64,000 nucleotides of DNA from Chloroflexia bacterium SDU3-3. Its GTDB lineage: Bacteria > Chloroflexota > Chloroflexia > Chloroflexales > Roseiflexaceae. Positions 37,138 to 46,334 of the stretch are shown here, one piece after another. The stretch spans positions 173,821-237,820 of the forward strand of contig WBOU01000010.1 in the NCBI GenBank assembly GCA_009268125.1, given 5' to 3'. Within the stretch, counting starts at the first letter, position 1. The number at the start of each line of letters is the position of its first letter. A program made the translations under genes and the position numbers. The notes below the pieces were generated by a model. That model made no database searches. It saw only the letters and a program-made list of their open reading frames with translations, and had not been told where the DNA came from.

Positions 37138-37950
37138 ATGATCTCTCCTCTACGCATTTTTCTAGGGCTGATTCTCAGCACCTTGATCGGCTGGATCGCA
37201 TATCGACGGAAATCGCTTACATGGGATGGCTGGATTGGAGCTGTTATAACAGGTACCCTAACTTTTGGGTTTGGAGGCTGGGCATTCGGCCTCACCCTGA
37301 TCTTCTTCTTCACCACATCCAGCCTGCTTTCGCACTATAAACAGCGCAGGAAACAGGCCCTGGCTGGCGAAAAATTCGAGAAAGGCGGCCAGCGTGATTT
37401 TGCCCAGGCCATGGCAAATGGCGGGGTCGGCGCGCTGATCTCGCTGGCATTTGGGCTGAGCGGGGAGCCTTGGCAGCTGCTGCTGTTTGTTGGCGTGCTT
37501 GCGACCGTCACCGCCGACACCTGGGCCACCGAGCTTGGCATCTTGAGCAGCGCAGCGCCACACAGCATCCTGACCATGAAACCCGTACCACGCGGTACCT
37601 CTGGGGGCATCAGCCTTGTGGGCACAGCAGCTGGGGCGCTGGGAGCACTCGCCATCGGCGCATGTTTCGCGCTTATCACCTTGGTCGAGCGTGGAAATGC
37701 GCTGCTCTGGCTGCCGCTGATCGCCTGCGTGGGCGGCACCTGCGGCAACCTGGCCGATAGCCTGCTGGGCGCAACCGTGCAGGCTATGTACCACGACCCG
37801 CTGGGCAACGAGACTGAGCGCCCGGCAGCCCAAGGCGTCACACATTCCCTTGCACGTGGCTGGCGCTGGATGAATAACGACGCCGTGAACTTGCTCAGCT
37901 CGCTGATCGGCGGGATCGTGGCGCTCCTGCTGTATATGACGATATCTTAA
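37138..37950 (+). CDS. DUF92-family membrane protein
   Basis: The 270-residue membrane protein has six or seven helices and the DUF92 (TMEM19/VTE6-like) signature: GGQRDFAQAMANGGVGALISL, ATVTADTWATELG, KPVPRGTSGGISLVGTAAGA and GNLADSLLGATVQA. Plant VTE6 phosphorylates phytyl phosphate; bacterial members are thought to act on polyprenyl or phytyl phosphates, which fits salvage of chlorophyll-derived phytol in a phototroph relative. The start ATG 37138 has no Shine-Dalgarno. The upstream region is AT-rich and the gene's first 120 bases share this. Confidence 0.85.
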   Translation: MISPLRIFLGLILSTLIGWIAYRRKSLTWDGWIGAVITGTLTFGFGGWAFGLTLIFFFTTSSLLSHYKQRRKQALAGEKFEKGGQRDFAQAMANGGVGALISLAFGLSGEPWQLLLFVGVLATVTADTWATELGILSSAAPHSILTMKPVPRGTSGGISLVGTAAGALGALAIGACFALITLVERGNALLWLPLIACVGGTCGNLADSLLGATVQAMYHDPLGNETERPAAQGVTHSLARGWRWMNNDAVNLLSSLIGGIVALLLYMTIS

Positions 37951-38272
37951 CGAATCTTCAACTTCCTCTTGCGCAAGAATATTTCTTGTGTCATACTATA
38001 GTTCTAGCGGTGTATTGAAGTACGTCGACGAGTTTCCATGGAGATACCAGCAACGCCCATTCTTCGTTGGGTGTTGATAGCTCGTTGTTGCCTTTTTCTC
38101 ACCACCCGGTATTTCGCACCTTCATCCGGGCAACAAGCCAGCTGGCGGCCGCAGCCACGTCTCGCTGCTACGGCCAATCGTCAACGGCGATAGGTTCGAC
38201 AGGCGGTATCCACGTATACCAGCCGCAATCAGATCGCCATCATACACGTTAGTAAAGAAGGGTAGACCAACA

Positions 38273-38887
38273 ATGACTGTGCGTTCTAACAAGAATCGAA
38301 CTACCAAACACAAAAACATCACGCGTGTTGATCAACCTTCAAAGAATACACATGGCTACAATGTTCGTATTCAATGGAAGGGCCAGCTCTACACGAAGTT
38401 CTTCAGCGATAATGTGTGCGGCGATCGCCTCGCAGCGCTTCACGACGCCATCGAGTGGCGCGACACCACCGAGAAGACCATCGGCAAACCCCACACCACC
38501 CGGCAGGTGGTCGGCCTCTCGTCGCGCAATAAGACTGGCGTGATCGGGGTGCGCCGCCGCAAGCGCGGCAACACCGAAGTCTACGAGGCCACCTGGATCA
38601 CCGACGAGGGCAAGGTGGGCCGCACCACCTACTCGATCGCCCGCCACGGCGAGCGCAAGGCCTTCAAGCTGGCCGTGAAGGCCCGCATGGAGCACGAGTC
38701 GAAGCGCCAGCTGACGCCGATCGAGGAGGTGCACACCAACCGCACCACCCGCCCCAAGCGCCAGCCCGAGGCCGAGCCGCTGAAGGAGATCGCGATCTCC
38801 GAGGTACCGGTGGCCCCCGAGAACGAGTGGGCCGATTTGCCCGATTGGCCCGAGCTGACCCAGATGCTCAAGCAGAAGCGCGCATAA
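38273..38887 (+). CDS. stand-alone AP2/ERF-domain protein
   Basis: The 204-residue protein has a clear AP2-type DNA-binding domain at ~85-140: TGVIGVRRRKRGNTEVYEAT, WITDEGKVGRTTYSIARHGE and RKAFKLAVKARMEHE. An earlier segment (~28-70, GYNVRIQWKGQLYTKFFSDN, then AALHDAIEWRDTTEK) reads as a diverged second AP2 repeat. The C-terminal third is Pro/Glu-rich. Most bacterial AP2 domains ride on HNH endonucleases or integrases; here there is no nuclease. The first ~125 bases are AT-rich, then GC rises sharply, suggesting a composite origin. A 14-base terminator follows. Confidence 0.8.
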   Translation: MTVRSNKNRTTKHKNITRVDQPSKNTHGYNVRIQWKGQLYTKFFSDNVCGDRLAALHDAIEWRDTTEKTIGKPHTTRQVVGLSSRNKTGVIGVRRRKRGNTEVYEATWITDEGKVGRTTYSIARHGERKAFKLAVKARMEHESKRQLTPIEEVHTNRTTRPKRQPEAEPLKEIAISEVPVAPENEWADLPDWPELTQMLKQKRA

Positions 38888-38913
38888 CGCATACCTCCGC
38901 TGGAACAGAAACG

Positions 38914-38944
38914 AAAGCCACCTGCGAATATCGCAGGTGGCTTT
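38914..38944. terminator. terminator of the AP2 gene
   Basis: AAAGCCACCTGCGA and TCGCAGGTGGCTTT pair perfectly with a three-base loop, then TTC. It begins 26 bases past the stop codon. Confidence 0.9.
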
Positions 38945-39113
38945 TCTATTACAAATGTATCTCAACGATAAGCATTCTGTGATAAAAGCTGGTAGAAGCG
39001 CTTTCCATGAACAAGCTAGGCCCTACGGATGTGAGAGCAGCCTTTGGCTATGCAATTTCATCGGCTAGGGCTGCCAAAGCCCGCCCCGCATGCGATTCGG
39101 CCCGATCGAACGG

Positions 39114-39710
39114 CTACCCATCGATCAGCAGCCAACTGGCGATCTTGGGGGCGACGGGGTAGGTGCGCTCGGGCGGCAGCAGGCGGCGGGCCTTTTCGGC
39201 CTGGCCAGCCCGCAGCAGCGCGTGGATCTTGCGCACCTGTGGGGTGAGGTCGCGGATCTCTAGCACCCACTCCTCCACATAGCGCTGGATAACATGGCGA
39301 CTGAGGCCGACCTGAATACTGCCACAGCCCATGTCAGCCCCACGGAGGGAGCGCTCGGGGTCCCACTGGATGTGGACAGCGGCCTGGGCAAACTGCTGCT
39401 GCCAGCGCTGGCTGGTGCCGTGGGCGGCTGGCTCGAAGCTGGTGAGCACACCCTGCTCCAGTGCGGCATCCCAGCCTGCCCGTGTGATCCGCACCGCCAG
39501 GATGTGCTCCTGGCCGGATTTCTGGCCCCAGTTGCTGCGCTCCATCAGCCAGAGGAACGAGGGCTTGATCCATGTCATGCGGGAAAGCGAGAAGGGCGGC
39601 ACGAAGCGCTGGGCCTTGAGCGCCGCCTGGGCGATGGCTGAACCATAGGCCTGGTAGATAGTGATGCTCTGGGCGTCGTAGTCGGCGCGGATCTGGTTGG
39701 TGCTGGGCAT
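39114..39710 (-). CDS. DUF4291-family protein
   Basis: The 198-residue protein matches DUF4291 by [20 protein letters not shown], then [36 protein letters not shown] and [13 protein letters not shown] [12 protein letters not shown]. The family is widespread in bacteria and fungi with unknown biochemical role. The ATG at 39710 was chosen as it gives the family-standard start ([11 protein letters not shown]); no Shine-Dalgarno is seen. It is upstream of nothing on its strand. Confidence 0.88.
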   Translation of the reverse strand: MPSTNQIRADYDAQSITIYQAYGSAIAQAALKAQRFVPPFSLSRMTWIKPSFLWLMERSNWGQKSGQEHILAVRITRAGWDAALEQGVLTSFEPAAHGTSQRWQQQFAQAAVHIQWDPERSLRGADMGCGSIQVGLSRHVIQRYVEEWVLEIRDLTPQVRKIHALLRAGQAEKARRLLPPERTYPVAPKIASWLLIDG

Positions 39711-39785
39711 AGGGGGTTGGCACTTGGGCAGGAAAAACACAAAGGCGGCAGACGAGTGGGTTATTCCCGTCTACCGCCTATGCGT

Positions 39786-39860
39786 TGGCTCCCCGACCTG
39801 GTCTCGAACCAGGAACCTACTGATTAACAGTCAGTCGCTCTACCATTGAGCTATCGGGGA
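39786..39860 (-). tRNA. tRNA-Asn (anticodon GTT)
   Basis: The minus strand folds as a full cloverleaf: acceptor TCCCCGA/TCGGGGA, D-loop with GGTAGAG, anticodon stem ACTGA/TCAGT with loop CTGTTAA (GTT), T-arm CCTGG TTCGAGA CCAGG, discriminator G and an encoded CCA. Confidence 0.97.
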
Positions 39861-39907
39861 TCAGTTGTTGTTGTTCGCTTGTTTCTCTCTCGCTCGCAAC
39901 GTGGGTG

Positions 39908-39936
39908 ATTATACACGCAGCACCCGATCTTGTCAA
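39908..39936 (-). promoter_or_regulatory. consensus promoter of tRNA-Asn
   Basis: On the minus strand TTGACA (39931-39936) and TATAAT (39908-39913) are perfect with a 17-base spacer, about 48 bases from the tRNA 5' end. Confidence 0.92.
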
Positions 39937-42319
<2,383 letters not shown>

Positions 42320-42329
42320 GAGCGCCGCG

Positions 42330-42986
42330 ATGTACACACGGGTGAAGGTCTGCTGCATCCGCTCGATGGAGGAGGCCCAGCTGGCGATCATGGCGGGGGC
42401 GGCGGCGCTGGGCTTCGTGTCGGCTATGCCCAGCGGGCCGGGCGCGATCGGCGAGGACATGATCGCCGCGATTGTGGCGACGGTGCCGCCGCCGATCGCC
42501 ACCTTCCTGCTTACCAGCGCGCAGGATGCGGCCACGATCATAGAGCAGCAGCGGCGCATGGGGGCCAGCACCATCCAGCTGGTGGATGCGCAGCAGCCCG
42601 CCACCTACGCGGCGCTGCGCCAGGCGCTGCCCGGCATTCGCCTAGTGCAGGTCATCCATGTCGCTGGCGAGGCGGCGGTGGAGGAGGCGTGCCGCGCGGC
42701 GACTCATGTGGATGCGCTGCTGCTCGACCCGGGCGACCCCACGCTGCCGATCGAGCAGCTGGGCGGCACCGGGCGCGTGCACAACTGGCAGATCAGCCGC
42801 CGCATTGTGGAGCGCTGCGGCCTACCAGTGTTTCTGGCGGGCGGTCTCACCCACGAGAATGTGGCGGCGGCCACGCGCACCGTTGGGCCGTTTGCGCTGG
42901 ATGTGTGCGCGGGCGTGCGCACCAGCGGCAGGCTCGACGCCGACAAGCTGCGCCGCTTTATTGCGGCGGCGGCACAAGTGAGCTGA
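42330..42986 (+). CDS. phosphoribosylanthranilate isomerase-like (TrpF family) barrel protein
   Basis: The 218-residue protein begins RVKVCCIRSMEEAQLAIMAG and contains LLLDPGD, LGGTGRVHNW and FLAGGLTHENVAAATR, the pattern of TrpF: catalytic Cys (Cys8), acidic residue after the LLLD strand and phosphate loops GGTG and GGL. The usual KxCG is KVCC here. It lies ten bases after ligA behind AGGAGCG, away from any trp gene, so it may be a paralogue with another ketose-forming substrate or the genome's only TrpF. Confidence 0.85.
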   Translation: MYTRVKVCCIRSMEEAQLAIMAGAAALGFVSAMPSGPGAIGEDMIAAIVATVPPPIATFLLTSAQDAATIIEQQRRMGASTIQLVDAQQPATYAALRQALPGIRLVQVIHVAGEAAVEEACRAATHVDALLLDPGDPTLPIEQLGGTGRVHNWQISRRIVERCGLPVFLAGGLTHENVAAATRTVGPFALDVCAGVRTSGRLDADKLRRFIAAAAQVS

Positions 42987-43018
42987 TGTAGCCCCAGGGC
43001 GCGGGCACGAAGCGAAGA

Positions 43019-43054
43019 AAGCGGGCTGGATGTATGTCCAGCTCGCTTTTTTCA
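43019..43054 (+). terminator. terminator of ligA-trpF-like unit
   Basis: AAGCGGGCTGGA and TCCAGCTCGCTT form a 12-base stem with one G-U pair and a six-base loop, ending in a run of T. Confidence 0.88.
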
Positions 43055-43069
43055 TGGGAAACATGGGGC

Positions 43070-43124
43070 TTGACAAACGGAACAATGTTCCATATAATCA
43101 TTTCAAGAGGCGGAACGTGGTTCC
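43070..43124 (+). promoter_or_regulatory. consensus promoter with two GGAAC-N3-GTTCC operators
   Basis: TTGACA (43070-43075) and TATAAT (43093-43098) are 17 bases apart. Operator 1, GGAACAATGTTCC (43079-43091), fills the spacer. Operator 2, GGAACGTGGTTCC (43112-43124), covers the expected start of transcription. Their centres are 33 bases, about three helical turns, apart. This is the layout of repression by a TetR/PadR-like dimer pair. Confidence 0.85.
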
Positions 43125-43185
43125 ATTTTACACACGCCACACCACTTTGGCAACCACCAGAATCGATAATGAGGAGAAGAATATC

Positions 43186-43899
43186 ATGGACGTAGCAGGC
43201 AAGGTTGTGATCATCACCGGCGCTTCGATGGGCATCGGCGCTGCGGCGGCGCGCGTGTTCGCCGAGGCGGGCGCGAAGATCGTGCTGGCGGCGCGCTCGG
43301 CTAGTAAGCTGGAAGAGGTGGCCAAAAGCCTTCCGGCCCACGCCGAGCCGCTGGTGGTGCCGACGGATATGACCGACTCGGCGCAGGTGCGCGCCCTAGT
43401 CGATGCCGCACACGAGCGCTTCGGCCAGATCGACCTGCTGATCAACAACGCCGGGCAGGCGCTGGTCAGCGCGGTCGCGGAGATCAGCCCCGAGCGCTAC
43501 CGCCAGATCATCGAGCTGAACGTGATGGGGCCGCTGCACGCGATGCAGGCGGTCATCCCCAAGATGCAGGCCCAGGGCGGCGGCGTGATCATGAACATCA
43601 GCTCGGGCGTGAGCAAGATGGCCATCCCGATGATCGGCGCGTATGCCTCCACCAAATACGCCCTCAACGGGCTGACCCTGACCGCGCGCAACGAGCTGGC
43701 GGGTCAGAACATCCGCGTGCTGCTGTTCCACCCCGGCCAGACCGCCACCGAGTTTGGCCATAACGCCATGATCGATGGCAAGCCCAGCTTCCAGGCCCCC
43801 GAGGTCGATCAAATCGACAGCGCCGAAGACGTGGCCCGCAAGATGCTGGAGGCCGCCACCAGCGAGGCCGCCGAGATGGCCATGCCCGCGCGCCACTAG
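43186..43899 (+). CDS. short-chain dehydrogenase/reductase, classical type
   Basis: The 237-residue protein has the NAD(P) loop TGASMGIG (residues ~12-19), NNAG, Ser in MNISSGVSK and the catalytic YASTK. The substrate is unknown. GAGGAG precedes the ATG at 43186. A strong promoter with two palindromic operators lies just upstream, so it is probably induced by a small molecule, perhaps its own substrate. The C-terminus (AAEMAMPARH) is short. Confidence 0.92.
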   Translation: MDVAGKVVIITGASMGIGAAAARVFAEAGAKIVLAARSASKLEEVAKSLPAHAEPLVVPTDMTDSAQVRALVDAAHERFGQIDLLINNAGQALVSAVAEISPERYRQIIELNVMGPLHAMQAVIPKMQAQGGGVIMNISSGVSKMAIPMIGAYASTKYALNGLTLTARNELAGQNIRVLLFHPGQTATEFGHNAMIDGKPSFQAPEVDQIDSAEDVARKMLEAATSEAAEMAMPARH

Positions 43900-43917
43900 G
43901 CCCGGCACACAGGCAAC

Positions 43918-43952
43918 AAGCGGGCGGCCTGGCATGCCCAGGTCGCCCGCTT
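43918..43952. terminator. bidirectional terminator between the two SDR genes
   Basis: A 15-base stem with one G-U pair surrounds a CATGC loop between convergent genes. Confidence 0.85.
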
Positions 43953-43965
43953 ACCACGCCCACCG

Positions 43966-44766
43966 CTAGAACGCCGAGCGGATCGTGCCGCCATCCACGC
44001 GGATGGTCGCCCCGCTCACATAGGCCGCAAGCGGGCTGGCAACGAATGCGACCGCCGCCGCGATCTCCTCGGGGCGAGCAAAGCGGCCCACGTCGTTTGG
44101 CGCGATGGCCTGAGCGGCATTACGCTCCATCTCAGCCTCGTCGCTGCCCCAGCCGTGGGCTGCCGCCATGCCCACGAGCATGGGCCGCATCTCCTCGGTG
44201 AGCACCGCGCCGGGGGAGACGACATTGGATGTGACGCCGGAGCTGCGTAGCTCGCGGGCTAGCGAGACCGCCAGGTTGTGGCGGGCGGCCAGCGTGGCGC
44301 TGTAGTCGGGCTGCATGGCGTAGGGCTGCATGGAGAGGCCGCCGCCGATCTGGATCACGCGCCCCCAGCCGCGCTCGCGCATGTGCGGCACCAGCCGCTG
44401 GATCATGCGCACCGCCCCGATCACGTTGATGTTGTACTTCTGCGCCCAGGCCTCGGCGCTGGCCTCGGCCCATGAGGCCATGCCCAGCACCCCCGCATTA
44501 TTCACTAGGATGTCGATCGGCCCGCCCGCCGTGGACGCCGCCGCCACCGCATCGGCCCCCGCGTCGCTGGACAGATCGCCCAGAGCTACACTGGCGCTGC
44601 CCCCGCTGGCGCGGATGGCGGCGGCCACCGCGCTGGCGCGTAGCTCGTCGCGCCCGTGCACCACCACCTCCGCGCCCTCGGCGGCCAGCCGCCGCACGAT
44701 GGCCGCGCCGATCCCCGCGCTCGAACCTGTGACCAGCGCCCGCTTTCCTGTAAGCTGAAGATCCAT
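43966..44766 (-). CDS. SDR-family protein lacking catalytic Ser/Lys
   Basis: The 266-residue protein has an intact nucleotide loop TGSSAGIG and NNAG, and ends in the usual SGATIRVDGG. At the active site, however, the Tyr (Tyr155) is followed by S-A-T-L instead of x-x-x-K, so position 159 is Leu. The preceding strand reads VIQIGGGLS, with Gly where the catalytic Ser is expected. Activity as a standard dehydrogenase is doubtful; it may bind NAD(P) only. The ATG at 44766 (GGGGAG upstream) was preferred to GTG 44775. It is divergent from the XRE regulator. Confidence 0.85.
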   Translation of the reverse strand: MDLQLTGKRALVTGSSAGIGAAIVRRLAAEGAEVVVHGRDELRASAVAAAIRASGGSASVALGDLSSDAGADAVAAASTAGGPIDILVNNAGVLGMASWAEASAEAWAQKYNINVIGAVRMIQRLVPHMRERGWGRVIQIGGGLSMQPYAMQPDYSATLAARHNLAVSLARELRSSGVTSNVVSPGAVLTEEMRPMLVGMAAAHGWGSDEAEMERNAAQAIAPNDVGRFARPEEIAAAVAFVASPLAAYVSGATIRVDGGTIRSAF

Positions 44767-44916
44767 TATGTCCACTCCCCTGTCGTCTCATCACCATTTG
44801 GGCAGACACATCGCCCGCACTTCGATGATATACTCACAGAGATACTAGGAAAAGATGAGCGTTGATCATAGGAGTGCTGCTCCTTGGCATGAGGGTAGCG
44901 CGCCGCGAGGGACACC

Positions 44917-46068
44917 ATGAGCCAGCAGACCCAGCCACCGATCTCGCGCCTGCACGAGCTAGGCAGCTTCCTGCGCACCCGCAGGGCGCGCACCACCCCC
45001 GAGGATGTAGGCATGCCGCGCGGCGCGCGCCGCAAGACCCCCGGCCTGCGGCGGGCCGAGGTGGCGCAGTTGGTGGGCGTGAGCGTGGACTGGTACACCT
45101 GGCTTGAGCAGGGTCGGCCCATCCGCCCATCCACCCAGATCCTTGAGCGGCTGGCCCAGGCGCTACGCATGAGCGCCGACGAACGCACCCACCTGTTCCT
45201 GCTGGCCCAGCAGCAGCCCCCGCCCACCCAGGAGCAGCAGGATGAGGCCATCACCCCCGCGCTCCAGCGCTTCATCGATGGCTTCGCTGACCGCCCGGCC
45301 TTCGTGTCGGGACGGCGCTGGGATACCCTGGCGTGGAACGATGCGGGGTGCGCGCTGTTTGGCGAGTACCAGCAGCGGCGCGGGCGCGAACGCAACACGA
45401 TCTGGAACATCTTCACCCAGCCTGCCTCACGGCAGTTCATCGTGGGGTGGGAGGAGGACGCCCGCATGCTGCTGGCCCAGTTCCGCACCAGCTGCGCGCG
45501 CCACCCCGACGACGCCCAGCTGGCCGCGCTGGTGCGCGACCTGCAGGAGCGCAGCCCCGAGTTCCGCACCTGGTGGCCCGACCACGAGGTGCGCGGCGGG
45601 CAGGAGGGGCGCAAACTGATCGATCACCCCGACGCGGGCTACATGGCCTTCGAGCGGCTCACCTTCCAGGTCTTCGACACGCCCGATCTCAAGGTCACGG
45701 TCTACACGCCGCTGGGCGAGCACGATACCCCGCGCAAGCTGGCCCAGCTAATCGAGCAGCGGCGGCAGCGCACAGGCGGCCCCGCGCCACAGGAGCATAG
45801 CCCCACACCCTCGCTCGGCGGCGACACTGTGGGGCTTTGGCTGGCCGCGTGCTGCGCCCGCGCCGAGGGGGCCTGGACGGCAAACAGCGCGGCTATGGCC
45901 TCCTACCGCCGCTGGTGCGCGGAGAGCGGCAGCGCCCCGCGCAGCCCCAAGGCGCTCGCGCAGGCCCTGGCAGCCCACGGCTTCACCATCGGGGTGAACC
46001 GGCGGGTGGTCGACGAGCTTGGGCGGCGGCGCATGACTCGCGGGGTGCGCGGCCTAGTCATTAGCTAG
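44917..46068 (+). CDS. XRE-MmyB regulator with C-terminal primase-type winged helix
   Basis: The 383-residue protein has an XRE helix-turn-helix (LGSFLRTRRARTTPEDVG, then RRAEVAQLVGVSVDWYTWLE, residues ~12-70) and a MmyB-like ligand domain (~100-275) with WDTLAWNDAGCALFGEY and TFQVFDTPDLKVTVYTPLG. A third domain (~295-383) follows: GLWLAACCARAEGAWTANSA, MASYRRWCAESG, LAQALAAHGFTIGVNRR and a terminal RGVRGL. This last part resembles the wHTH found at the end of D5/P4-type phage and plasmid primases. MmyB regulators normally stop after the ligand domain. GAGGG precedes the ATG. It is divergent from the active-site-deficient SDR gene, as MmyB regulators often are from oxidoreductases. Confidence 0.85.
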   Translation: MSQQTQPPISRLHELGSFLRTRRARTTPEDVGMPRGARRKTPGLRRAEVAQLVGVSVDWYTWLEQGRPIRPSTQILERLAQALRMSADERTHLFLLAQQQPPPTQEQQDEAITPALQRFIDGFADRPAFVSGRRWDTLAWNDAGCALFGEYQQRRGRERNTIWNIFTQPASRQFIVGWEEDARMLLAQFRTSCARHPDDAQLAALVRDLQERSPEFRTWWPDHEVRGGQEGRKLIDHPDAGYMAFERLTFQVFDTPDLKVTVYTPLGEHDTPRKLAQLIEQRRQRTGGPAPQEHSPTPSLGGDTVGLWLAACCARAEGAWTANSAAMASYRRWCAESGSAPRSPKALAQALAAHGFTIGVNRRVVDELGRRRMTRGVRGLVIS

Positions 46069-46189
46069 CGCTGCGTATGCGCTTGTACGCCGCAAACCGC
46101 ATACATTCGGCGTAGCAGGGGTGCGTGGCGTATGCACATATATGCTCGTCGCGACCGCTTAGGGGCTCGTAGCGCATGCTGCTCAGCAA

Positions 46190-46224
46190 AAAAGCAGGGC
46201 CGGATCTGCATCCAGCCCTGCTTT
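46190..46224 (+). terminator. terminator after the XRE-MmyB gene
   Basis: AAAAGCAGGGC and GCCCTGCTTTT pair perfectly, with an inner GGAT/ATCC stem. It lies about 120 bases past the stop codon. Confidence 0.85.
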
Positions 46225-46269
46225 TCTGTTTAAATACCTTGCGTCTTCGGATCTGCGCAGCGCTCGACC

Positions 46270-46306
46270 CTTCAGATCCTTGGTGCCTTGATGTCTTGGT
46301 GGTAAA
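46270..46306. repeat. ACCACCAAG-type dispersed repeat (reverse)
   Basis: TTGGTGCCTTGATGTCTTGG, followed by TGGTAAA, is the reverse complement of the repeat family core (TTACCACCAAGACATCAAGG). Confidence 0.55.
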
Positions 46307-46334
46307 CCAAAGACTCCATGCTGCCCAGCCGCAC

